DNA from: Thermocatellispora tengchongensis
GTDB taxonomy: Bacteria > Actinomycetota > Actinomycetes > Streptosporangiales > Streptosporangiaceae
Direction of reading: 5' to 3'
Assembly: GCF_014202315.1 (NCBI RefSeq)
Contig: NZ_JACHGN010000003.1
Span: 558,001 to 622,000, forward strand
Length of the DNA: 64,000 nucleotides
In this document: one piece after another, positions 19,432 to 26,346 of the stretch
Layout of the letters: each line of letters opens with the position of its first letter
Position numbering within the stretch: position 1 is the stretch's first letter
Made by a program: the position numbers and the translations under genes
Notes under the pieces: generated by a model
Databases searched by the model: none
What the model saw: the letters and a program-made list of their open reading frames with translations, nothing else
Told to the model about the DNA's origin: nothing

Positions 19432-19459
19432 CGGCCACCGGGTACGTGCCCGGTGGCCG
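19432..19459. terminator. Bidirectional terminator
   Basis: Perfect 11-base arms CGGCCACCGGG and CCCGGTGGCCG around a 6-base loop (TACGTG), located between the convergent ADP-ribosylglycohydrolase and csbD-like genes. Confidence 0.75.
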
Positions 19460-19483
19460 TGCGGGGGGTGGCGTGGCGGAAGG

Positions 19484-19672
19484 CTAGTCACGCTTGAAGA
19501 CGCCCTTGACGGCGTCCTTGACCTTCTCGCCCGCCTGCTTGACGTTGCCCTTGGCCTGGTCGGCGCGGCCTTCGGCCTCAAGCTCCTCGTCGTCGGTCGC
19601 CCGGCCGACGCCTTCCTTGACCTTGCCGCCCAGCTCCTCCGCCTTGTTACCGATCTTGTCGTCGGTGCCCAT
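19484..19672 (-). CDS. CsbD-like stress protein
   Basis: 62-residue hydrophilic CsbD-family protein. The family repeat is visible: DKIGNKAEELGGKVKEGVGR then AEGRADQAKGNVKQAGEKVKDAVKGVF, amphipathic and Lys/Glu/Gly-rich. CsbD proteins are induced by general stress in many bacteria; their biochemical role is unknown. The ATG at 19672 is chosen because AAGGAG lies 8 bases upstream; a GTG nine bases earlier overlaps the SD. Confidence 0.92.
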   Translation of the reverse strand: MGTDDKIGNKAEELGGKVKEGVGRATDDEELEAEGRADQAKGNVKQAGEKVKDAVKGVFKRD

Positions 19673-19753
19673 GTGTTCCACTCCTTCCCCCGGCAGGCGC
19701 CGGAACCCCCGTCCCCTGACCGGGGGAGGAGCCGGTAAACCCGGACGGCGCGG

Positions 19754-19906
19754 CTAGGCGTGCGGCACGTCCTTGATGTCGTACTCGCCGTTGTCCGCGG
19801 CCACCACGCCGCCGCCCCGCGGGGCGGAGGCGGTCGCGGCGGTCCAGGCCAGTGCGGCGGCGAGGGCCGCCGCCAGGGCGAGCGGCACCGCCGCCCGTCT
19901 GATCAT
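19754..19906 (-). CDS. Small exported peptide
   Basis: 50 residues if translated from the ATG at 19906, which has GGAG six bases upstream; in-frame ATGs at 19912 and 19918 would add 2 or 4 residues. It reads MIRRAAVPLALAAALAAALAW, then ATASAPRGGG, ending EYDIKDVPHA. The first ~33 residues form a good Sec signal. The mature peptide would be only ~17-20 residues, acidic, with a His near its C-terminus. I do not recognise a family. It sits just downstream of the stress-type csbD gene's promoter side and upstream of a TetR gene's 3' end. It could be a secreted signal or a spurious frame; codon bias favours real. Confidence 0.5.
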   Translation of the reverse strand: MIRRAAVPLALAAALAAALAWTAATASAPRGGGVVAADNGEYDIKDVPHA

Positions 19907-19971
19907 CTTCATCTCCATGCCCCCAACTGTGGCGGCGGCCACTTGACGATCACTTGGAACCGGCGTGTGGG

Positions 19972-20610
19972 TCAACGGGCGGCGTAGCCGTACAGGAACG
20001 CGCGGATGCCCGCGGTGACCATGTCGGCGATCTCCTTCTCGCTCGGCGTGACGCGGTGGTAGGAGGGGTTGACGCTGGAGATGAGCAGGAAGAGGTGCAG
20101 CGCGGCACGCTCGGGGTCGTCCGTGCGCAGCAGCCCCCGCTCGGTGAGCCGGCTCAGGTGCGCGGCGAGCGCGCGGCGCACCCGCAGCGGGCCGGTCTCC
20201 TGCCAGGCGTCGATGGCCTCCTGCGGGATGTGCCCGGCGTCGGCGTTGATCTGCCGGACCAGGGCGAAGTGCGCGTCGTGGTCGGCCGCCATCGGCATCG
20301 CCCAGGCCAGGCCGAACTCCATCAGGTCGGCCTCAAGATCGGTGACCTTGCGCAGATGGCGCTCGATGATCTCGATCTGGGCCGCGGCGGCCCGGGAGGC
20401 GCTCTCCTGGATCACCGCCTGGAACAGCCCCGCCTTGTCGGTGAAGTGGTTGTAGACGGTGCGCGTGGACACGCCGGCCTCGGCCGAGATCGCGTCGATG
20501 CTCGCGCGGCTGTAGCCGTCGCGGGCGAAGACGGCGAGGGCGCCGTCGAGGATGGCGCGGCGTTTGCCGGACGTGCCGCCGCGCGGGCGGCCCGTGTCGC
20601 TGCTGGTCAT
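19972..20610 (-). CDS. TetR-family repressor of the FMN-reductase/MFS operon
   Basis: 212-residue TetR regulator. The N-terminal domain contains KRRAILDGALAVFARDGY and the helix-turn-helix VSTRTVYNHFTDKAGLF (residues ~45-62). The C-terminal part is an all-helical ligand domain of the TetR_C class with HDAHFALVRQINADAG. It has GAGG 8 bases before its ATG. It is divergent from the reductase/transporter operon, and a perfect palindrome lies between the two starts, so autoregulation and repression of the transporter are likely. The inducer may be a xenobiotic exported by the MFS pump. Confidence 0.92.
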   Translation of the reverse strand: MTSSDTGRPRGGTSGKRRAILDGALAVFARDGYSRASIDAISAEAGVSTRTVYNHFTDKAGLFQAVIQESASRAAAAQIEIIERHLRKVTDLEADLMEFGLAWAMPMAADHDAHFALVRQINADAGHIPQEAIDAWQETGPLRVRRALAAHLSRLTERGLLRTDDPERAALHLFLLISSVNPSYHRVTPSEKEIADMVTAGIRAFLYGYAAR

Positions 20611-20651
20611 GGAGTGTTCCTCGGCCTGTTTGCAGTGAGCGTTTTACTTTT

Positions 20652-20667
20652 TACAACGTGCGTTGTA
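20652..20667. promoter_or_regulatory. TetR operator palindrome
   Basis: TACAACG-TG-CGTTGTA, perfect 7-base arms with a 2-base spacer, lies 42 bases from the TetR start and 43 bases from the reductase start, in an AT-rich pocket (TTTTACTTTTTACAA...) likely to hold both promoters. Confidence 0.75.
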
Positions 20668-20710
20668 CTTTACCGGTTGTCCCCGCATCCCGTCCACGAG
20701 GAGGAACAAC

Positions 20711-21322
20711 GTGATCCGGATCGCCGTCGTCGTCGGGAGCACCCGGCAGTCCCGCCGTACGGAGGTCGTGGCCCGCTGGGTCGCCGACGTCGCCGCCCGG
20801 CACCCGGCGGTCGCGGCCGGGGAGGCCGCCGTCGAGGTGCTCGACCTGGCCGAGTACGACCTGCCGCTGCTCGATGAGCCCCTGCCCGCCCTGTTCGGCG
20901 ACTACCGCAACCCGCACACCCGCAGATGGGCCGCCGCCGTCGCCTCCTTCGACGGCTTCGTCTTCGTGACCCCGGAGTACAACCACTCCATGCCCGCCGC
21001 GCTGAAGAACGCGATCGACTACCTGTTCGCCGAGTGGAACGACAAGGCGGCCGGGTTCGTCAGCCACGGCGTGCACGGCGGCACCCGGGCCGTGGAGCAC
21101 CTGCGCCTGGCCCTGGCCGAGGTGAAGGTGGCCACCGTACGCGCCCAGGTGGCGCTGTCGGCGTACACCGACTTCCAGGTCACCGCCCCGGCCGAGCCCG
21201 GCGTCTGCGTCCCCGGCGAGCACCAGGAGCGGACCCTGACCGAGATGCTGGACGAGCTGATCTCCTGGTCCCGCGCGCTCAGGACGGTGCGCGAGCCCGC
21301 CGGCCTCCAGCCCGTCCGATGA
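20711..21322 (+). CDS. NADPH-dependent FMN reductase
   Basis: 203-residue flavodoxin-like NAD(P)H:FMN/quinone reductase (SsuE/ArsH-like FMN_red fold). VVVGSTRQSRRTEVVARW is the phosphate-binding loop for FMN, FVFVTPEYNHSMPAALKNAIDYL (20957-21025) the second FMN contact, and GFVSHGVHGGTRAVEHL the third. The GTG at 20711 is preceded by GAGGAGGAAC. The stop overlaps the MFS start (ATGA). Such reductases supply reduced flavin or detoxify quinones; here it is co-regulated with a drug exporter under TetR control. Confidence 0.93.
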   Translation: MIRIAVVVGSTRQSRRTEVVARWVADVAARHPAVAAGEAAVEVLDLAEYDLPLLDEPLPALFGDYRNPHTRRWAAAVASFDGFVFVTPEYNHSMPAALKNAIDYLFAEWNDKAAGFVSHGVHGGTRAVEHLRLALAEVKVATVRAQVALSAYTDFQVTAPAEPGVCVPGEHQERTLTEMLDELISWSRALRTVREPAGLQPVR

Positions 21323-22770
21323 CCCTGACCCGGGACGCCGCCGGCGGCACCCGGCCCCGCACCCGGCCCGGGGCCACGCTGGCGGTGGTGCTGCTCGGCT
21401 ACCTCACCCTGCCGATGCTGATGTCCGGCACCGCCGTGGCGCTGCCCCGCATCGGCGCCGACCTCGGCGCCACCGGCGCCGCGCTGCAGTGGGTGGTCGT
21501 CGGCTACTTCCTGGCCGCCTCCTCGCTGATGCTGGTGGCCGGGTCGCTCGGCGACGTGCTCGGCCGCCGCCGCGTCTTCGTGCTCGGCGCCGCCCTGTAC
21601 GCCGCCGGCGCGCTGGCCTCCGCGCTCGCCCCCGGCATCCTGGTCCTGGACGTCGCCCGCACGCTGTCGGGGGCCGGGGCCGCCGGGGTGATGGCCACCG
21701 GCGGCGCGATACTCGGCGGCGCGTTCACCGGGCCCGCCCGCACCCGGGCGTTCGCCGCCATGGGCACCACGGCCGGGGTCGGCATGGCGATCGGCCCCAC
21801 CCTGTCCGGATGGCTGATCGGGGCGCTGGGCTGGCGGGCCACGTTCGCGGCCTTCGCCGCCGCCGGGGTGCTGATCTGCGCGGGCGGCGCGCTCATCGCC
21901 GAGGCCCGCGCCGCCGCCCGGCCCCGCATCGACGGCGTGGGCATGGCCAGTCTGATCGGAGCGCTCGCGCTGGTGATGGCCGGGGTCAACCAGGCCGCCG
22001 CGGCCGGGTGGGGCAGCCTCCGCGTGCTGGCGCCGCTGGCCGCGGGCGCGGTGCTGCTGGTGCTGTTCGTCCTCGCCGAGCGCCGCTCCGCGCATCCGGT
22101 CTTCGACCTGGGCCTGCTGCGCGACCGGCCGTTCCTGGCCTGGTGCCTGGCCTGCCTGAGCCTGGCGATGGGGCCCGCGGGCGCGCTGGCGTACCTGCCG
22201 ACGTACCTGCAAGGGGCGGGCGGCATGACGGCCGGGGCGGCGGGGGCGGCGATGCTGCTGCTGACCGGGCCGGTGCTGGTGCTGCCCCCGGCCGGGGCGT
22301 GGCTGCTGAACCGGGGTGTGCCCGCGGGGGCGCTCGCGCCGGGGGCGGTGCTGCTGATCGCGGCGGGCAACGCCTGGCTGACCACGCTGCATCCGGCCGC
22401 GGGAGTGCCCGGCCTGGCCGGGCCGCTGCTCACCCTCGGCGCGGGCATGGGCCTGCTCGTCGGCGTCGCCGACTCGCGGGCGCTGGAGCGGGTGCCGCCC
22501 GACCGGCTCGGGATGGCCTCGGGCCTGCTCAACACGGTACGCGGCGCGGGCTCCACGCTGGCCACCACGCTGACCGGCACCGCCCTGGCCAACCTGGTCG
22601 AGGCCCGTACCGGCTCGGCCGGCGCCGCCGCCCGCATCGTCGCCGGCGATCCGGCGGGCCCGGCGGACGCCGCCCACCTCACCGCCGCCTGGCACACCGT
22701 GTCCTGGTCCGCCGCGGCCCTGTGCGCCGCCGCGACGCTCGCGACCGCCCTCCTGCTCCGCCGCCCCTGA
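21319..22770 (+). CDS. MFS drug-resistance transporter (14-TM, EmrB/QacA type)
   Basis: 483-residue major facilitator. Fourteen hydrophobic segments fit the DHA2 family. Motif A-like loop GSLGDVLGRRRVFVLGAALY follows TM2. Motif C-like GTTAGVGMAIGPTLSGWLIG occurs in TM5. ALERVPPDRLGMASGLLNTVRGAGSTLATTLTG (22486-22580) near the C-terminus is also typical. It begins inside the stop of the FMN-reductase gene, so the two are one operon under the divergent TetR. Substrate is probably a lipophilic drug or quinone. The 3' end falls inside a short direct repeat. Confidence 0.93.
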   Translation: MTLTRDAAGGTRPRTRPGATLAVVLLGYLTLPMLMSGTAVALPRIGADLGATGAALQWVVVGYFLAASSLMLVAGSLGDVLGRRRVFVLGAALYAAGALASALAPGILVLDVARTLSGAGAAGVMATGGAILGGAFTGPARTRAFAAMGTTAGVGMAIGPTLSGWLIGALGWRATFAAFAAAGVLICAGGALIAEARAAARPRIDGVGMASLIGALALVMAGVNQAAAAGWGSLRVLAPLAAGAVLLVLFVLAERRSAHPVFDLGLLRDRPFLAWCLACLSLAMGPAGALAYLPTYLQGAGGMTAGAAGAAMLLLTGPVLVLPPAGAWLLNRGVPAGALAPGAVLLIAAGNAWLTTLHPAAGVPGLAGPLLTLGAGMGLLVGVADSRALERVPPDRLGMASGLLNTVRGAGSTLATTLTGTALANLVEARTGSAGAAARIVAGDPAGPADAAHLTAAWHTVSWSAAALCAAATLATALLLRRP

Positions 22771-22946
22771 ACCCGCGGCCGGCGCGGTCACCCCCGGCCC
22801 AGTGGCCCCGCCCCCCTGAACCCGCGGCCGGCGCGGCCACCCCCGCCGCCGGCCGGCCGATCTGCGACAGGCTGACCCCCGGGACCGCGCCGGGACCCGG
22901 GGCCGGCGGGGCCTGCCGGCAGGCTCACCCCCGGGACCGGGCCGGG
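22764..22946. repeat. Short GC-rich direct repeats after the MFS gene
   Basis: Two pairs of repeats fill the gap to the GntR gene. CCCCTGAACCCGCGGCCGGC begins at 22764 and again at 22813 (24 bases alike, period 49; the first copy contains the MFS stop). AGGCTGACCCCCGGGACCG begins at 22869 and recurs, with one change, at 22921 (period 52). Confidence 0.75.
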
Positions 22947-22954
22947 GAACCGGG

Positions 22955-23659
22955 TCAGGTGGCGTGCAGGAGGTCGATGTCGGCGGGGTCGGCGGCCACG
23001 CCGGCCTCCGTGGCGACCTGGGCGAGCAGCAGCTCGCCGGTGTGGGACACGTGGGCCCGCATCGCCCCGGCCACCGCCTCGGGGTCGCGGGCCTCCAGGG
23101 CGGCCAGGATCGGCTCGTGCTCCTCGGCGATGTCGGCCAGGGAGCGGGAGCGATCGACGGTGGAGGCGCCCAGCGTGATGGTGGCGTCGCGCAGGTTGTC
23201 CACCATGCCGACCAGCTTGCGGTTGGCCCCGGCGGTGAGCAGCAGCCGGTGGAAGGCCCGGTCGTGGCGCATGAACCGGGGCTCGTCGTGGTCCTTGGCG
23301 GCGGCGCGCATCGCCTCCAGCTCCGCCCGCGCCGACTCGACCAGCTCGGGCCCGGCGCGGCGTGCGGCCAGCCGCGCCGCCGGCACCTCCAGCAGCAGCC
23401 GCAGGTGGAAGACCTCGGCGATCTCCCTCGGGTCGCGCCGGAGCACCCGGAAGCCGCGGCTGCGCTCGAAGCGCACCATGCCGGCCTCGGCCAGCCGGAG
23501 CATCGCCTCGCGGACGGGCGTGCGGGACACGTTGAGCTGCGCGGCCAGTTGGTACACCGAGTAGAGCTCCCCCGGTCGCAGCTCGCCGGAGAGTATGGCC
23601 TCCCGCACAGAGTCGATGACCTGCTGGGTGAGGCTGGACGTGCCATCGACCGGTCGCAC
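22955..23659 (-). CDS. GntR/FadR-type (FCD) transcriptional regulator
   Basis: 234-residue GntR regulator. The winged helix covers residues ~8-75: LTQQVIDSVREAILSGELRPGE with the recognition region LNVSRTPVREAMLRLAEAGMV. The C-terminal FCD domain has HDRAFHRLLLTAGAN and the metal/ligand His residues HEPILAAL and HVSHTGELL. FCD regulators usually sense carboxylic acids. The GTG at 23659 has AAAGG 8 bases upstream; a GTG at 23686 is in frame but lacks an SD. It is divergent from the lactonase/alcohol-dehydrogenase operon and is almost certainly its regulator. Confidence 0.92.
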   Translation of the reverse strand: MRPVDGTSSLTQQVIDSVREAILSGELRPGELYSVYQLAAQLNVSRTPVREAMLRLAEAGMVRFERSRGFRVLRRDPREIAEVFHLRLLLEVPAARLAARRAGPELVESARAELEAMRAAAKDHDEPRFMRHDRAFHRLLLTAGANRKLVGMVDNLRDATITLGASTVDRSRSLADIAEEHEPILAALEARDPEAVAGAMRAHVSHTGELLLAQVATEAGVAADPADIDLLHAT

Positions 23660-23725
23660 CGTGAAGACCTTTCGGTTCGGCGTCACTGCGGGGAGTGTAC
23701 AGAAGGGGGAAGTGGGCATGCTTGA

Positions 23726-23743
23726 CATGCAGCATGCTACATG
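23726..23743. promoter_or_regulatory. Candidate GntR operator
   Basis: CATGCAGCATGCTACATG is an 18-base palindrome broken at one symmetric pair only, centred on AGCATGCT. A TTGACA (23723-23728) overlaps its left arm and a further GGCATG lies just upstream. It lies 67 bases from the GntR start and 43 bases before the lactonase ATG. Confidence 0.65.
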
Positions 23744-23785
23744 CCACCTTCGGACACGTCCCGTTAACGGTTCCGGAGGATCGTC

Positions 23786-24586
23786 ATGAAAGTGCACGTA
23801 CTCGACTGCGGTGCGATGAGCTGCGACCTGACCTGGCTGCTGCTCAAGCCCGGACGTACCATCAGGCCGCGCGCGGAGCGGGACAAGCCGGTCGAGTGGT
23901 ACCCGTGCACCACGCACGCGGTCCTGGTCGAGACCGACGAGGGGAACCTGCTGTGGGACACGAGCTGCCCGCGCGACTGGGAGACGCGCTGGGAGCCGAC
24001 CGGGCTGCAGGAGTTCTTCCCCTACGACCAGGTCAGCGAGGAGCAGTACCTCGACGCCCAGCTCGGCAGGCTCGGCGTCGGCCCCGAGAACCTCGACTAC
24101 GTCGTGCTCTCCCACCTCCACTTCGACCACGCGGGCAACGTGCGCGCCTTCGCCGGCACCGGCGCCAAGCTGGTGTGCAACGACAAGGAGAAGGAGTTCG
24201 CCTTCGGCTTCGAGGGCCTGTTCACCGGCGCCCACCTCAAGACCGACTACGAGGGCCTGGACTTCGAGACCGTCTCCGGCGACACCGAGATCCTGCCCGG
24301 CGTCACCCTCATCGAGGCCCCCGGCCACACGCCGGGCACCATGGCGATGCGGGTGGACCTCCCCGAGACCGGCACCATGATCTTCACCTCCGACGCGATC
24401 TACATGGGCGACTCCTACGGCCCGCCCGCCACCCCCGCCGCCATCGTCAACGACCTGAGCGCCTGGTACGCCTCGGTGGAGAAGATCCGCTCGATCGCCG
24501 AGCGCTCCTCCGCGACGGTGGTGTTCGGCCACGACGCCGAGCAGCTCCGCTCGATGCGCACCGCGCCCACCGGCTACTACCAGTGA
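23786..24586 (+). CDS. Metallo-beta-lactamase-fold lactonase (AHL/gamma-butyrolactone lactonase-like)
   Basis: 266-residue di-zinc hydrolase of the AiiA/AttM-type lactonase group. The metal motif HLHFDH is at residues 110-115, His181 in GHTPG, Asp203 in FTSDAIY and His249 in FGHDAEQ, giving the full ligand set. The substrate would be an acyl-homoserine lactone or gamma-butyrolactone. A GGAGGATC SD lies just before the ATG. It is first in an operon with an iron alcohol dehydrogenase, as in the Agrobacterium blc (attKLM) locus, where BlcC opens gamma-butyrolactone to 4-hydroxybutyrate. Here that precedent is only a guide; no substrate can be read from the sequence. Confidence 0.9.
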   Translation: MKVHVLDCGAMSCDLTWLLLKPGRTIRPRAERDKPVEWYPCTTHAVLVETDEGNLLWDTSCPRDWETRWEPTGLQEFFPYDQVSEEQYLDAQLGRLGVGPENLDYVVLSHLHFDHAGNVRAFAGTGAKLVCNDKEKEFAFGFEGLFTGAHLKTDYEGLDFETVSGDTEILPGVTLIEAPGHTPGTMAMRVDLPETGTMIFTSDAIYMGDSYGPPATPAAIVNDLSAWYASVEKIRSIAERSSATVVFGHDAEQLRSMRTAPTGYYQ

Positions 24587-24599
24587 GAGGGGATCAGGC

Positions 24600-25886
24600 G
24601 TGTTCACCGCTCCGGCCGACCCAGAGTCCGTCTTCACCTACGGCGCCCCGGCCCTGAAGTTCGGCCCCGGCGCCTCCGCCGAGATCGGCTTCGACCTCGG
24701 CCAGTACGGCGCCCGCCGCGTCCTGGTCATCACCGACCCGCGCGTGGCCGCCACGGGGGCGCCGCAGCGCGTCGCCGACCGGCTCGCCGGCTACGGCATG
24801 GAGGCGAGCGTGTACGACGGCGTGCACGTCGAGCCGACCGACGAGAGCCTGCTCGCCGCCATCGAGCACGCCCGCGCCACCGGCCCCTGGGACGCCTACG
24901 TCGCGGTCGGCGGCGGGTCCAGCATCGACACCGCCAAGGCCGTCAACCTGCTCACCACCAACCCCGGCGAGCTGATGGACTACATCAACGCCCCCGTCGG
25001 CGGCGGGCGGGCGCCCACACAGCCGCTCAAGCCGCTGGTCGCGGTGCCCACGACCACCGGCACCGGCTCCGAGAGCACCACCATCTGCGTCCTGGACGTG
25101 CTCGACCTGAAGGTCAAGACCGGGATCAGCCACGCCCGGCTCCGGCCCGTCCTGGCGGTCGTCGATCCCGATCTGACGCTCACCCAGCCGCCCGGGGTCA
25201 CCGCCGCCGCCGGGATGGACATCCTGTGCCACGCCCTGGAGAGCTACACCGCGCGGCCGTACACCTCCTTCGAGCGCAAGCGGCCGGAGCAGCGGGTGCC
25301 GTACTGCGGGGCCAACCCCGTGGCCGACATGTGGTCCGAGCGGGCCCTGCGACTGCTCGCCGGCTCCTTCCGCACCGCCGTGCGGCACGGCGACGACGCC
25401 GAGGCCAGGGCCCGGATGGCGCTGGCGGCGACGTTCGCCGGGCTCGGGTTCGGCAACGCGGGCGTGCACATCCCGCACGCCAACGCCTACCCGATCGCCG
25501 GCCGGGTCAAGGACTTCCACCCCGACGGCTACCCGAGCGAGGAGCCGATGGTGCCCCACGGCATGGCCGTCGCGCTCACCGCGCCGGAGGCGTTCCGGTT
25601 CACCTTCGAGGCCGATCCCGAACGGCACCTGCGCGCCGCCGAGCTGCTCGACCCCACCGCCGGCAAGCCCGACGACCTGGCGGAGTTCCTGCCCACGGTG
25701 CTGATGGAGCTGATGCGCGACATCGGCATCCCCAACGGCATCGGCGGCGTCGGCTACACCGAGGCCGACGTGCCCGCGCTGGTGGAGGGGGCGATGAAGC
25801 AGCAGCGCCTGCTCGCCACCGCCCCGCGCCCGGTCGGCGAGGACGACCTCGCCGGCATCCTGACCCGCTCGATCGCGCTGTGGTGA
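24600..25886 (+). CDS. Iron-containing alcohol dehydrogenase, ADHFE1/hydroxyacid-oxoacid transhydrogenase-like
   Basis: 428-residue group III (Fe) dehydrogenase. The nucleotide motif VAVGGGSSIDTAKAVNLL and the metal ligands MDILCHALESY, GVHIPHANAYP and VPHGMAVAL are all present. Several stretches follow the ADHFE1/HOT subgroup rather than FucO/1,3-PDO types: VHVEPTDESLLAAI, LKPLVAVPTTTGTGSESTT, LAATFAGLGFGNAGVH and the insertion YCGANPVADMW. HOT oxidises 4-hydroxybutyrate while reducing 2-oxoglutarate to D-2-hydroxyglutarate, with bound NAD. The GTG at 24600 follows GAGAGGGGATC. The subgroup call is from remembered family motifs and deserves a tree. Confidence 0.88.
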   Translation: MFTAPADPESVFTYGAPALKFGPGASAEIGFDLGQYGARRVLVITDPRVAATGAPQRVADRLAGYGMEASVYDGVHVEPTDESLLAAIEHARATGPWDAYVAVGGGSSIDTAKAVNLLTTNPGELMDYINAPVGGGRAPTQPLKPLVAVPTTTGTGSESTTICVLDVLDLKVKTGISHARLRPVLAVVDPDLTLTQPPGVTAAAGMDILCHALESYTARPYTSFERKRPEQRVPYCGANPVADMWSERALRLLAGSFRTAVRHGDDAEARARMALAATFAGLGFGNAGVHIPHANAYPIAGRVKDFHPDGYPSEEPMVPHGMAVALTAPEAFRFTFEADPERHLRAAELLDPTAGKPDDLAEFLPTVLMELMRDIGIPNGIGGVGYTEADVPALVEGAMKQQRLLATAPRPVGEDDLAGILTRSIALW

Positions 25887-25893
25887 GGTGAGC

Positions 25894-26346
25894 ATGGCCA
25901 TCTACGAGTTGCGCTGCCGGGACGGGCACCGGTTCGAGGTGATCCAGTCCTTCACCGCGCCGCTGCCCGGCTGCCCCGAGTGCGGCGCGCCCACCGGCAA
26001 GGTCCCCAGCACGTTCGCGGTCGGCGGCCGGGCCTCCGTCCCGCCGCCGCCGGAGCGGATGCCGCAGACGTGGCGCGGCACGTACGGCGCCGACCGCGAG
26101 TACGTCGCCGGCCTGCGCCGCACCGCCGAGCGGCGCCGCGCCCTGGAGGAGCGGCACCCCGAGCTGGCCGGCGACCGGCGCCCGATCGTCGCTCACGAGG
26201 GCCGCTACGAGCACGCCCCCCTCCGCGCCGGCGACCACCCGCTCACGCACGCCTCCGGCCACACCCACACCCATGGGCACGGGCACGGTCACGGTCACGG
26301 GCACGGGCACGGGCACGCGGAGGGCGCCGGAAAGGGGACGCCCTGA
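25894..26346 (+). CDS. FmdB-like zinc-ribbon protein with His-rich tail
   Basis: 150 residues. The N-terminus is an FmdB/CxxC zinc ribbon: MAIYELRCRDGHRFEVIQSF then GCPECGAPTGKVPS; only one canonical CxxC pair is seen, the other position being RCRDGH. The middle is Arg/Glu-rich. The C-terminal ~25 residues are almost pure His/Gly (HTHTHGHGHGHGHG...), likely a metal-binding tail. The ATG at 25894 has GAGG five bases upstream; a GTG six bases earlier is less likely. It lies between two metalloenzyme genes and its stop overlaps the next gene, so a role in metal handling for them is reasonable inference. Confidence 0.85.
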   Translation: MAIYELRCRDGHRFEVIQSFTAPLPGCPECGAPTGKVPSTFAVGGRASVPPPPERMPQTWRGTYGADREYVAGLRRTAERRRALEERHPELAGDRRPIVAHEGRYEHAPLRAGDHPLTHASGHTHTHGHGHGHGHGHGHGHAEGAGKGTP

